Shown here: one piece after another, positions 43,181 through 51,124 of the stretch | Layout of the letters: each line of letters opens with the position of its first letter | How positions within the stretch are numbered: the first letter of the stretch is position 1 | Source of the DNA: Ga0077555 sp046154645 | GTDB taxonomy: Bacteria; Pseudomonadota; Alphaproteobacteria; Rhizobiales; Hyphomicrobiaceae | Length of the DNA stretch: 64,000 nt | Assembly: GCA_046154645.1 (NCBI GenBank) | Contig: JBJXDZ010000046.1 | Location: 1 to 64,000, forward strand | Direction: 5' to 3' | Translations under genes and position numbers: made by a program | Notes under the pieces: generated by a model | What the model saw: only the letters and a program-made list of their open reading frames with translations | The model's database searches: none | What the model was told of the DNA's origin: nothing

Positions 43181-43588
43181 TCACCCCAACAAATCCCTGA
43201 GCATCGGGATCAGCGGCAGGTCGGCCGGGGGCATGGGCCATTCGGCGAGGCGGCTGGCGCGCACCCATTTGATCGTCTGGGTTTCGCGCGGTGCGATCTC
43301 GCCGTCCCAGCGGCGGCAGAGATAGAGCGGCATCATCAGGTGGAATTTTTCGTAGGCGTGGCTGGCAAAGGTGAACGGGGCCAGGCAGGTCTCGCAGACT
43401 TCGATCGACAGCTCCTCGCGCAATTCACGCACCAGGGCTGCCTCCGGTGACTCGCCGGCGCTGATCTTGCCGCCTGGAAACTCCCACAGTCCAGCCATGG
43501 ATTTGCCCGCCGGCCGCTCGGCAATCAGGACGCGATTGTCGACGTCGATCAACGCGGCGGCGACGACGAGCAGGATGGGGCGCGACAT
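43181..43588 (-). CDS. mutT: 8-oxo-dGTP diphosphatase (MutT-type Nudix hydrolase)
   Basis: A 135-residue Nudix protein. The Nudix box is complete at about residues 42-64 in GGKISAGESPEAALVRELREEL, preceded by GLWEFPGG. N-terminal VVAAALIDVDNRVLIAERP and C-terminal WVRASRLAEWPMPPADLPLIPML fit MutT. It removes oxidised guanine nucleotides. The start at 43588 (MSRPILLV) is favoured over in-frame upstream codons. Confidence 0.92.
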   Translation of the reverse strand: MSRPILLVVAAALIDVDNRVLIAERPAGKSMAGLWEFPGGKISAGESPEAALVRELREELSIEVCETCLAPFTFASHAYEKFHLMMPLYLCRRWDGEIAPRETQTIKWVRASRLAEWPMPPADLPLIPMLRDLLG

Positions 43589-43720
43589 GGCTGCGGCTCG
43601 CTCTGGCGGTGTGCGCCGCGCGGTGGCCGCACGGTGTTGGTGACCTGCCCGACGCAGCCTCAAGCGTCAATGGCCAACCGCGTGCGGCCATCGCGGCCTG
43701 GGGCTCAGTTGGTAACTGCG

Positions 43721-44893
43721 TCAGCCGCCGTTCGAGAGCACGCGCGGGGCGCTGGGGTTCGGCCGATTGCCGAGGCCGCCGTCGGCGCTGTCGTCACCGG
43801 TCGCGGGCGATTGCACTCCGTTGCCGCTGGCCGCGGGCTTGGCGCGGACCTTCTTGGCCGGCTTGGATTGCGCCGGTTCATCCTCCGTGGCGGCAGCGGC
43901 AGCACGCGTTCTCGGTTTAGCGCGCGCCGGCTGGCCTGGCTCATCGGCCTCGACGGTGGTGGACGTCTGGCGGGCGGTGCGGGTGCGCTCGCCCTCGATC
44001 TCGCAGCGGGGCGGCCGGTAGCCGATCTCCGGCTCTGTCTTGGACTGCGGCGGCGGGCGCAGCAGATTGTGGGCATTCGGATTGCCGGCATCGTCCGGAT
44101 CGCCGTCGGCAATCTGATAGCGCTGCTCGCAGATGGCGACGCGGGGCGGCTGGCGCGTGCGCTCGAAGGAGTCGTAGCCGGCTTTCAGATCACGCCAGAA
44201 ATCGCTCCACAGGTGATACTTGTGCCGCTCCAGGTTCTCGTCCGTCATTCGGAATGGGAAGGCGTGCACGTGAAAGCGGTGCTGACCTTTGGCGATGGCG
44301 GCGCTGGCCAGTGAAAAGATCTCGTCCTGCACCTGCTCCGTCATGGCATAGCAGCCGACCGAGGAGCAGCCGCCATGGACGAGTATGTGCGAGCCGGTGC
44401 GGCCATTGATCTGGTCGTAATGGTTGGGGAAGCCCAGGTTGAAGGCCTTCTGCCAGCGTCCGACGAGGCGCGTCTGCTGCCAGCGCACGGTGTAGAAGCC
44501 TTCCGGACTTTGCCGGTCGCCTTCCCTGATCTTGGGGCCGATGGTGCCGGTCCAATGGCAGATCGGATAGGTATCGAGCAGGACGAACGTCTTGTCGGAC
44601 TCGCGCTGCATCCAGACCTCGAGCTCGGAGGTCTCCTTGAAGACGCGAATGAAGATGGGATTGCCCTTGGCGAGGCCTTTGGCGGCGAGACGCTGGTCGA
44701 GGCTGGCGAGATCAGGCGTACCCGACAGCGGCGTGGCACCGCGGGCGTAGGCGCGCTGGCGCTCGACGCGATCGGAGGCGACGTCGGTCAATTCGATGTC
44801 GATGGCCGCAGCACCCGTCGCCGCGGCGATGGCCACCAGCGCGGACGCCAGCAGGTGCCCAACGATCCGACGGGCCGCTTCCCATCCACGCAT
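43721..44893 (-). CDS. DpaA/YafK-like L,D-transpeptidase-fold protein 1
   Basis: A 390-residue secreted YkuD-fold enzyme with a signal peptide (cleavage near GAAAI, residue 30). The active-site segment VHGGCSSVGCYAMT puts His173 and the likely catalytic Cys181 in place. PIFIRVFKETSELEVWM and PEGFYTVRWQ are family strands. The last 130 residues are a low-complexity Lys/Pro/Ala tail, likely a peptidoglycan- or surface-associated region. CTGGAG precedes the ATG. In E. coli the relative DpaA detaches Braun lipoprotein from peptidoglycan. A paralogue follows upstream at 45111. Confidence 0.87.
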   Translation of the reverse strand: MRGWEAARRIVGHLLASALVAIAAATGAAAIDIELTDVASDRVERQRAYARGATPLSGTPDLASLDQRLAAKGLAKGNPIFIRVFKETSELEVWMQRESDKTFVLLDTYPICHWTGTIGPKIREGDRQSPEGFYTVRWQQTRLVGRWQKAFNLGFPNHYDQINGRTGSHILVHGGCSSVGCYAMTEQVQDEIFSLASAAIAKGQHRFHVHAFPFRMTDENLERHKYHLWSDFWRDLKAGYDSFERTRQPPRVAICEQRYQIADGDPDDAGNPNAHNLLRPPPQSKTEPEIGYRPPRCEIEGERTRTARQTSTTVEADEPGQPARAKPRTRAAAAATEDEPAQSKPAKKVRAKPAASGNGVQSPATGDDSADGGLGNRPNPSAPRVLSNGG

Positions 44894-45110
44894 TGCTCAC
44901 TCCAGCACGCCGCTCGACCAACCTCCTGCCAGCACAGGGTCCACCGCGAGCATAAGCGCTCGACAGCGAAGCTGACACGTAGCAATGGCATGCACAGTTA
45001 AGCGTACCGGCCCGATGCCGAGCCGTCGCGCCCTCCGTGCACTTCATGAGTAAAGGCTATCAGCTGTTGGGACAAGCGGCTGTAGCCCTGAAGCCACGAC
45101 CGCGACAAAC

Positions 45111-46088
45111 TCAGTTGCCGCCCGAGTAGCCGAGGCTCTGTGCGGGGCGTGATTGCGCGCGCAAGAGGCCCGACAGGACGCCCGACTGGTTCTCGACGCC
45201 GGCAGCGGTCGCACCGGGATCCTGCGACGCGGCGGCAAGGCTGCGCAGCTTGGGGCCGGGTGCCACAATGGGCGTTTCCGCCACCTGCTCGTTGCCGGTC
45301 GGCTTGAACGGCTCGAGCTTGGGGCGCTCCAGGGCCGGGCAGCGAGCCTCGGCATCGACGCGCATGGACGCGTTCTGCACCGGCTTGGCGTTGACGTGGT
45401 AGCGCTTCTCGCAAACCGTGACGTGTGGGGGCTGGCGGTGCGTCTCGAAGTGGTCGTAACCTTCCTTCAGCGTCTGCCAGAACGGATACCAGCGGCTGCC
45501 CTTGTGGCGCGCCATGTTGGCGTCGGTCATGCGGAACGGGAACGCGTGCACCTGGAAGCTCTCGTGACCGCCGCCGAACTGCTCGCGGGCCAGCGCATAA
45601 ATTTCCTCGATCAGCGCGTCGGTCATCGCATAGCAGCCGGCTGAACGGCATTTTCCATGCACCATGAGCGCGCTGCCGGTACGCCTGTGAGCGCGGTCGT
45701 AGGCGTTGGGGAAGCCCAGATTGAAGGCCAAGTGGAAGCTCGAGTTCGGGTTCATGAGGCCCTTGGGCACAGTGTAGAACCCTTCCGGCGCCTGCTTGTC
45801 CCCCTGGGCGATCTTGGGGCCGAGGTCGCCGGACCACGTGCAGATCGGGTACGTCTTGAAGTGATAGAAATAGCCGTCTTCGCGCGGCTTCCAGATCTCG
45901 AGCTCGGACTCTTCCTTGAAGATGCGAACGAAGATCGGGGCTTCGGTCTTCATGCCCTTCTTGCCCAGCAGCATGACCGCGTCCTTGGACAGCGGGCGCA
46001 TGTGCGGCGGGATCTCCTGCACGCTGCAACCAGCGAGCGCCAGCGATCCGGCAACGACCAGCGTTGAGAGCTTGATAAGCTGCTTCAT
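45111..46088 (-). CDS. DpaA/YafK-like L,D-transpeptidase-fold lipoprotein 2
   Basis: A 325-residue paralogue of the preceding protein. Its N-terminus has a lipobox (LAGC, Cys21 followed by Ser), so it should be an outer-membrane lipoprotein. Active-site segment VHGKCRSAGCYAMT and PIFVRIFKEESELEIWK match protein 1. The C-terminal about 110 residues are basic and proline-rich with conserved-looking cysteines, shorter than in the paralogue. Spacing of 217 bases from paralogue 1 suggests separate promoters or a small operon. Confidence 0.88.
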   Translation of the reverse strand: MKQLIKLSTLVVAGSLALAGCSVQEIPPHMRPLSKDAVMLLGKKGMKTEAPIFVRIFKEESELEIWKPREDGYFYHFKTYPICTWSGDLGPKIAQGDKQAPEGFYTVPKGLMNPNSSFHLAFNLGFPNAYDRAHRRTGSALMVHGKCRSAGCYAMTDALIEEIYALAREQFGGGHESFQVHAFPFRMTDANMARHKGSRWYPFWQTLKEGYDHFETHRQPPHVTVCEKRYHVNAKPVQNASMRVDAEARCPALERPKLEPFKPTGNEQVAETPIVAPGPKLRSLAAASQDPGATAAGVENQSGVLSGLLRAQSRPAQSLGYSGGN

Positions 46089-46425
46089 GTTCCCCAGGAC
46101 GATTTCACGAGCGACTGAGTGCCCCTGGTGCACGACGCCCGTGTTATCGATTCATTCAGGTTAACATAGCGTAAACGATCCGTCGAAGGCCAGTGTGGGC
46201 CGCGCCTTCAGGGTGCGACGACACGTTGCGCCCACTCAGGTCATCTAGCCCGACGACCGGGGCGAGGACTTGGCCGCAATGCGGCAGAATTCGGCACCTG
46301 CCTGCAGGTCGCCGCGATAGCCGCAAAACAGAAAGGGCTCCAGAGGCTTAGCCTCTAGAGCCCAGGTGACTTAAGGGGTCGATTCGGCGCGTAGTTGGGC
46401 GCTGAAGGACCGAGTTGCCGGTGGC
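46089..46425. other. 337-bp intergenic region with a terminator hairpin
   Basis: No gene recognised. It carries the promoter region of the L,D-transpeptidase-like lipoprotein gene on its left and a terminator-like hairpin at 46335-46363 on its right that serves the repeat-protein gene. Confidence 0.6.
46325..46363 (-). terminator. rho-independent terminator of the repeat-protein gene
   Basis: GGGCTC-C-AGAGGC and GCCTCT-A-GAGCCC pair around a three-base loop (13 positions, one mismatch). On the minus strand the stem is followed by TTTCTGTTTTGC, a U-rich tail. It lies about 60 bases past the stop codon at 46426. Confidence 0.7.
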
Positions 46426-46674
46426 TTATGGCGCCTGGTCAGCGATGGTCGAGAACGGCGCACGGGGTGCGCTGTCACGGATGTCATCGAAGATCGTGCG
46501 CGGGGCGGTGTCGCGGATCTCGTCAAAGATCGAGCGCGGGGCGCTGTCGCGGATGTCGTCGAAGATCGTACGGGGGGCCGTGTCGCGCAGGGTGTCGAAG
46601 TAAGGCTGGGCGGCGGAAGCCTGGCCGGCGACGAGACCCAGGGCGAGGGCGGCAGCGGTGAGGATTGACTTCAT
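46426..46674 (-). CDS. small secreted protein with tandem 12-residue RDxAPRxIFD repeats
   Basis: An 82-residue protein I do not recognise. Residues 1-21 form a signal peptide (MKSILTAAALALGLVAGQASA). The rest, from residue 28, is built from four 12-residue units of the form xIRDxAPRxIFD, plus a partial fifth unit TIADQAP. Units alternate between RDTAPRT and RDSAPRS, so a 24-residue super-repeat exists, encoded by a 36/72-base DNA repeat. AGGAG precedes the ATG and a clear terminator follows. Expected to be periplasmic or secreted; a binding or coat-like role is conceivable but nothing in the sequence proves it. Confidence 0.72.
   Translation of the reverse strand: MKSILTAAALALGLVAGQASAAQPYFDTLRDTAPRTIFDDIRDSAPRSIFDEIRDTAPRTIFDDIRDSAPRAPFSTIADQAP
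46429..46593. repeat. tandem 36-bp coding repeats (72-bp higher-order unit)
   Basis: About four and a half 36-base units, alternating in two forms so that the true period is 72 bases. They encode the 12-residue repeats of the overlapping gene. Confidence 0.85.
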
Positions 46675-46850
46675 GGCAGTGCTCCTAATCATCTGATCTG
46701 GTTGAGTTCTTTTTACTTGCAGCGGTCGTTGCCGCCGGTGTCAGTGATATGCCTCACTGCCGGGCGAAAAGAAAGAGAGCCTCACGCACGCGTGACGCAT
46801 GTTGAAGCGGGGGTAGCCGGACGTGATGAGACTGTGAGGGCGCGCGCCGC

Positions 46851-49235
46851 TTACTTCGCAGCCGGTGGCGGCGCCGGCGGCACCTGCAGCGCGGCACGAC
46901 GCTGCGTCGCGTTCTGCCGCAGGTCCAGCTCGAGGCGCAGCGCCCGCTCCTCGCCGAGCCGCGCCCGATAGACCTGCACGTTCGAGAGCACCTTCTTGAC
47001 GTACTCGCGGGTTTCTTCGATCGGGATACGCTCGATCCAGTCGACCGGGTCTATGGCGCCGGTGCGGGGATCACCGAACTCGCGCATCCACTGACGGGCA
47101 CGGCCCGGGCCGGCGTTGTAGCCGGCCAGGGTCAACACGTAGTTGCCCTGGAACTCGACCATGCGATCGCCGATGTAGGCCGATGCGATCATGGCGTTGT
47201 AGGCGTTGTCGGTGAGCAGGCGCTGCACGTCGCACTTGATCTTGTGATCACGGCAGATGTGCTGGGCGGTGATGGGCATCACCTGCAACAGGCCACGGGC
47301 GCCGGCCGATGAAACGATGGTGTTGTTGAACTCGCTCTCCTGGCGCGCGATGCCGAGCAGGACCGCCGTCTCGGGCGGATCGCGCAGCGGCGTGTAAGCC
47401 GGAAAGGCGTGCAGCGGATAGGCATAGGTGATCAGGTTCATGCCGCGGGCCAGGGCCGTCTTGCCGACGCGCAGCGAAATCTGCGGATCGCCGAGGGCTG
47501 CGGCCAGATGCGCCAGCATCGCCAGCTCGGCTTCCGTGGCCAAGTGATTGCGCAGGTGGCCGAAGAACGCGCGCATGACGTTGCGGCTCACCCCCGCTTT
47601 GGCCGCGATGACGGCGGCTCGGACCGCGTCATTGGCGTTGAAGCGCTGCGCCTCCTCTGCGGTGGGCAGGGCTGGCAGGCCTGAGCGGATATCGACCGCG
47701 GGAGCCGGCTCGATCTTTTGGCGGGCGAGCTGGCCGTGGAAGGTGTCGCTGATGACGGCGGCGGCGGCATAGCTCTGCTTGGCCTCGGCGTTGCGGCCGA
47801 GAATCTCCAGGGTGCGGCCTACCCAATAGTCGGCGCGGGCCTTTGAGATTGGGCCGTCGGCAGCGGCGCGGGACGCTTCGAAGTGCTGCAACGCAACATC
47901 GGCCTTGGCGAGATGGCGCAACGCCAGCCAGCCAGCCATGAACTGCTGGTCCTTGAGCGGGTTGACGGACAAGGCGCCCGCCGATTTGACCAGATCATAG
48001 GCGAGTGCGGCATCGCCCGCCTTGAGCGCTTCATAGGCGGCACCCCGGCGCTCGATCCACCAATCATCGGGGCTGGTGATCATTTCGGCATCGGTCGGCG
48101 CGCTCTTGAGGATCTTCCAGGCTTCCGCGAACTCGCCGATCCGGCGGTAGTGCTGCACCTTCTGATAGGCCAAACCCCAGTCTGTGGTGCCTTCCGGCTC
48201 GGCCGGGAGGGCGGCCAGAAGTTGGCCGGCCAGCTTGGCCTTGAGGAAGATGGCCAGCCGGGCCTCCGCCTTGCGCCGCTCCGGCTCCGACAGCAGTGGA
48301 ATGACGCGTCTGGCATAGGTGGCGCGCTCATTGCGTTCGGCGCTGAAACGCACCTCATCGACCAGCAGCCGGTCGAGGCGGCGCTTGTGGTCGGCCTCGG
48401 TCAGCAGGGCGCTGAAGCGCTCGAGGAAGCCTGCCTCCAGGCTGGCCGGCAATTCATGCTCACGCCACACCAGGGCTGCAAGTTGCCGCGCCTTGGCTTC
48501 GTTCTTTTCCGCCAGATGGGCCGATGCCAGCGCCGCCCAGCCGGCACCTGTCTTGGGCTCACCGCCCTTAAAGAAGGCCGAGATCTTGGCCGTGCTGCCG
48601 CCGCTGGCCAGCAACTGCTCTTCCGCGCGCCGTGCCAGCAACTGACGCTCCGGCCAGGCGGGATTGGCCTCGAGGAAGGCGATGAACTCCTGCGGCTCGC
48701 CAATGCCTGAACGCAGCAGGTGCCAATCGATCAGCTTGCGGGCCGCGGGATCGATGACCTGCGCCCGTAGCAGCGGCAGATCGGCAACGGTGCCCTTCTG
48801 AATGACATCACGGACGCGTTGCAGATCCTCGGCTGATGGCGAGTAATCGCGCACTGGCGCGATGAGCGCATCGAGTTTGGCCAGGTATTGGGCCTCCGGT
48901 GAGGGCAGGGCCGGCTTGGCAACGAGCGGGGCCCTCGGCGGTTCGCCAGCCGGCACGGTCGCGTCTGGGGCGGCGGTTTTGGTGGCCGGGTCTGTGGCGG
49001 GCATCGGCGCATCTCTGTCTGGCGCCTCGGGAACGGCCGGGGCCGGCGTCGGCACGGCGGCTTGCGGCTCTGCTCCACGCTTGGGATTGCGCACTGGCGC
49101 GGGAGGCAGCGGCTGGCCGCTGGCTTCGGTCTTGGTCTTCTGCTGAGCCAGCGCTGCTGGCGAAAACGGCGCCGCGAGCAGCACCGCAAGGCTCACGGCA
49201 GCTGCACTCCAAGCCGTTGTCCGAACCAATCTCAC
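46851..49235 (-). CDS. lytic transglycosylase (Slt70-type), periplasmic
   Basis: A 794-residue soluble lytic transglycosylase that cleaves the glycan strands of peptidoglycan. A signal peptide follows the GTG start at 49235 (VRLVRTTAWSAAAVSLAVLLAAPF, cleavage near ALAQ). Then comes a proline-rich linker and a long helical U-domain. The C-terminal SLT domain has the catalytic Glu in RQESEFN, and GARGLLQVMPITAQ and TLAGYNAGPGRARQW. ATG codons at 49286 and 49319 are in frame but the GTG gives a better signal peptide and a GAGG upstream. Divergent from dapA, as in many Hyphomicrobiales. Confidence 0.92.
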   Translation of the reverse strand: MRLVRTTAWSAAAVSLAVLLAAPFSPAALAQQKTKTEASGQPLPPAPVRNPKRGAEPQAAVPTPAPAVPEAPDRDAPMPATDPATKTAAPDATVPAGEPPRAPLVAKPALPSPEAQYLAKLDALIAPVRDYSPSAEDLQRVRDVIQKGTVADLPLLRAQVIDPAARKLIDWHLLRSGIGEPQEFIAFLEANPAWPERQLLARRAEEQLLASGGSTAKISAFFKGGEPKTGAGWAALASAHLAEKNEAKARQLAALVWREHELPASLEAGFLERFSALLTEADHKRRLDRLLVDEVRFSAERNERATYARRVIPLLSEPERRKAEARLAIFLKAKLAGQLLAALPAEPEGTTDWGLAYQKVQHYRRIGEFAEAWKILKSAPTDAEMITSPDDWWIERRGAAYEALKAGDAALAYDLVKSAGALSVNPLKDQQFMAGWLALRHLAKADVALQHFEASRAAADGPISKARADYWVGRTLEILGRNAEAKQSYAAAAVISDTFHGQLARQKIEPAPAVDIRSGLPALPTAEEAQRFNANDAVRAAVIAAKAGVSRNVMRAFFGHLRNHLATEAELAMLAHLAAALGDPQISLRVGKTALARGMNLITYAYPLHAFPAYTPLRDPPETAVLLGIARQESEFNNTIVSSAGARGLLQVMPITAQHICRDHKIKCDVQRLLTDNAYNAMIASAYIGDRMVEFQGNYVLTLAGYNAGPGRARQWMREFGDPRTGAIDPVDWIERIPIEETREYVKKVLSNVQVYRARLGEERALRLELDLRQNATQRRAALQVPPAPPPAAK

Positions 49236-49596
49236 GCCGACGCGACCTCGATGTTGAAACTGTGCTGCTGAGCCGAAACCCGGCATGACGTCCAGGCAGT
49301 CTACCATGATTTCCGGCACCGTCGTCAGCGCCAGGATGGGTAAGCGCCGTTCAACAACGGCTGGCTGTGCGCAATGATAGTTGACTCGGCAGATCTTGCA
49401 GGACTGCGGCGATGCGCATAAACTCAGACGAGCGTGCCGGTCAGATGCCTTGCTTCACCGCTTTAGTACCTGCGTCTGCAAATGGCTCTCGCGCCGACAC
49501 ATTCGCACGTTTACCAACAAGTCTAACAAGCAGATCCGCTGTGTTCAAGACGCGTGAGAGGGCTCATGCGGCACGGCATTCTGGGGAGCGCTACCC
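49236..49596. other. 361-bp divergent intergenic region between lytic transglycosylase and dapA
   Basis: No gene recognised. It must contain the promoters for both flanking genes. A TTGACT near 49381 is a possible -35 element but no matching -10 stands out. Confidence 0.5.
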
Positions 49597-50490
49597 ATGT
49601 TCAAGGGCTCGTTCACGGCACTGGTGACGCCGTTCAAGAACGGCAAAGTCGACGAAGCCGGCTTCGAGCGGCTCGTCGAGTGGCAGATCGCGCAGGGCAC
49701 GCATGGCCTGGTTCCCGTCGGGACCACCGGCGAAGCGCCGACGCTCAGCCACGAAGAGCACATGCGGGTCGTGGAGTTGTGCATCAAGACGGCGAAGAAG
49801 CGGGTCAAGGTCATCGCGGGCGCCGGCTCGAACTCGACCGAAGAGGCGATCGAGCTGACCAAGTTCGCACAGAAGGCTGGCGCCGACGCCGCGCTGCACT
49901 CGACCGGCTATTACAACAAGCCGACGCAGGAAGGCCTGTTCCTGCATTTCAAGGCCATCAGCGAAGCGGTTGATCTGCCGATCATCGTCTACAATGTGCC
50001 TGGACGCACGGTGGTGGACATTCAGCCGGCGACGCTTGCCCGCATGGCCAAGCTCAAGAATGTCAAAGGCGTCAAGGATGCCTCGGCGAAGGTGGAGCGC
50101 ATGTCGCAGCACCGGGGGTTGATCGGCACCAACTTCAGTTACCTGTCGGGCGAAGACGCAACGGCGCTGGGCTTCAATGCGCATGGCGGCACCGGCTGCA
50201 TCTCGGTGACCTCGAACGTGGCGCCGAAACTGTGCTCGGAGTTCCAGACGGCCTGCCTGCAGGGCGACTGGAAGCGGGCGCTGGAAATCCAGGACATCCT
50301 GATGCCGCTGCATGACGCGCTGTTCATCGAGACCAACCCGGCGCCGGTGAAGTACGCTGCCTGGCGCCTCGGCATCATCGAAAGCGCCGATTGCCGCCTG
50401 CCCATGGCACCGGTCACAGACGCGACGAAGAAGGTGCTCGATCAGGCACTGGCCCATGCCGGCTTGCTGAAAGCGAAAGCCGCCGAGTAA
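49597..50490 (+). CDS. dapA: 4-hydroxy-tetrahydrodipicolinate synthase
   Basis: A 297-residue TIM-barrel aldolase that condenses pyruvate and aspartate semialdehyde in lysine and diaminopimelate synthesis. The Schiff-base lysine is Lys160 in GVKDAS; Tyr132 (VYNVPGRT), Thr44 (GTTGEAP) and Tyr106 complete the active site. GGAG precedes the ATG. A GNRA-looped hairpin lies between it and smpB. Gene order with the transglycosylase and smpB is conserved in Hyphomicrobiales. Confidence 0.97.
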   Translation: MFKGSFTALVTPFKNGKVDEAGFERLVEWQIAQGTHGLVPVGTTGEAPTLSHEEHMRVVELCIKTAKKRVKVIAGAGSNSTEEAIELTKFAQKAGADAALHSTGYYNKPTQEGLFLHFKAISEAVDLPIIVYNVPGRTVVDIQPATLARMAKLKNVKGVKDASAKVERMSQHRGLIGTNFSYLSGEDATALGFNAHGGTGCISVTSNVAPKLCSEFQTACLQGDWKRALEIQDILMPLHDALFIETNPAPVKYAAWRLGIIESADCRLPMAPVTDATKKVLDQALAHAGLLKAKAAE

Positions 50491-50527
50491 CGCCGCTCGG
50501 CGAACCGCGTCACAACCGAACACGGGG

Positions 50528-50561
50528 ACAGGCCTGACGGCAACGTCGGGCCTGTGCATTT
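50528..50561 (+). terminator. hairpin between dapA and smpB
   Basis: ACAGGCCTGACG and CGTCGGGCCTGT form a 12-pair stem (one G-T pair) closed by a GCAA tetraloop at 50528-50555. The following GCATTTCC is only weakly U-rich, so it may be a processing site or a partial terminator. Confidence 0.5.
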
Positions 50562-50594
50562 CCGGGCAACCCGGCCCCGACCCGATGAGCACCC

Positions 50595-51071
50595 ATGGCC
50601 GAGAAAAAAACCGACAACTACAAGGTCGTCGCCGAGAACCGGCGGGCGCGCTTCGAGTATCGCGTCGAGGAGACGTGGGAGGCGGGCATCGCGCTGACCG
50701 GCACCGAGGTGAAATCGCTGCGGCTCGGCCAATCCAACATTGCCGAAAGCTATGCCACGGCCGAAGGCGATGGGATGTTCCTGATCAACGCCTACATCCC
50801 CGTGTACCAGAACGCCGGCGCTTTCTTCCAGCATGAGCCGCGGCGGCCACGCCGGCTACTGCTCAAGGCGCGTGAGATCCACAAGATGCGCATTGCCATC
50901 GAGCGGCAAGGCATGACGCTGGTGCCGTTGCAGCTCTATTTCAACGAGCGCGGTCGTGCCAAGCTCAAGATCGCGCTGGCGCAAGGCAAGAAGCACGAGG
51001 ACAAGCGCGAGGACATCAAGAAGCGCGAGTGGCAGCGCCAGAAGGCCCGGCTGATGCGAGACAAGGGGTGA
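50595..51071 (+). CDS. smpB: SsrA-binding protein
   Basis: A 158-residue SmpB that delivers tmRNA to stalled ribosomes. NRRARFEYRVEETWEAGIALTGTEVKSLR, LINAYIPVYQNAGAFFQHEPRRPRRLLL and the basic C-terminal tail KREWQRQKARLMRDKG are characteristic. It is 105 bases after dapA. The tmRNA gene (ssrA) is not in this window. Confidence 0.97.
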   Translation: MAEKKTDNYKVVAENRRARFEYRVEETWEAGIALTGTEVKSLRLGQSNIAESYATAEGDGMFLINAYIPVYQNAGAFFQHEPRRPRRLLLKAREIHKMRIAIERQGMTLVPLQLYFNERGRAKLKIALAQGKKHEDKREDIKKREWQRQKARLMRDKG

Positions 51072-51124
51072 GCCGGCAAGGTTGGCAGCTTGTCAGCCGT
51101 TGCTGGCTGTTTGTGGTCTATATT

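Noticed and set aside
46395..46661. plus-strand frame with repeats over the RDxAPRxIFD gene
   Set aside because: It is the antisense shadow of the repeat DNA; the minus strand has the signal peptide, binding site and terminator.
49545..49862. minus-strand frame at the dapA start
   Set aside because: Overlaps the certain dapA gene.
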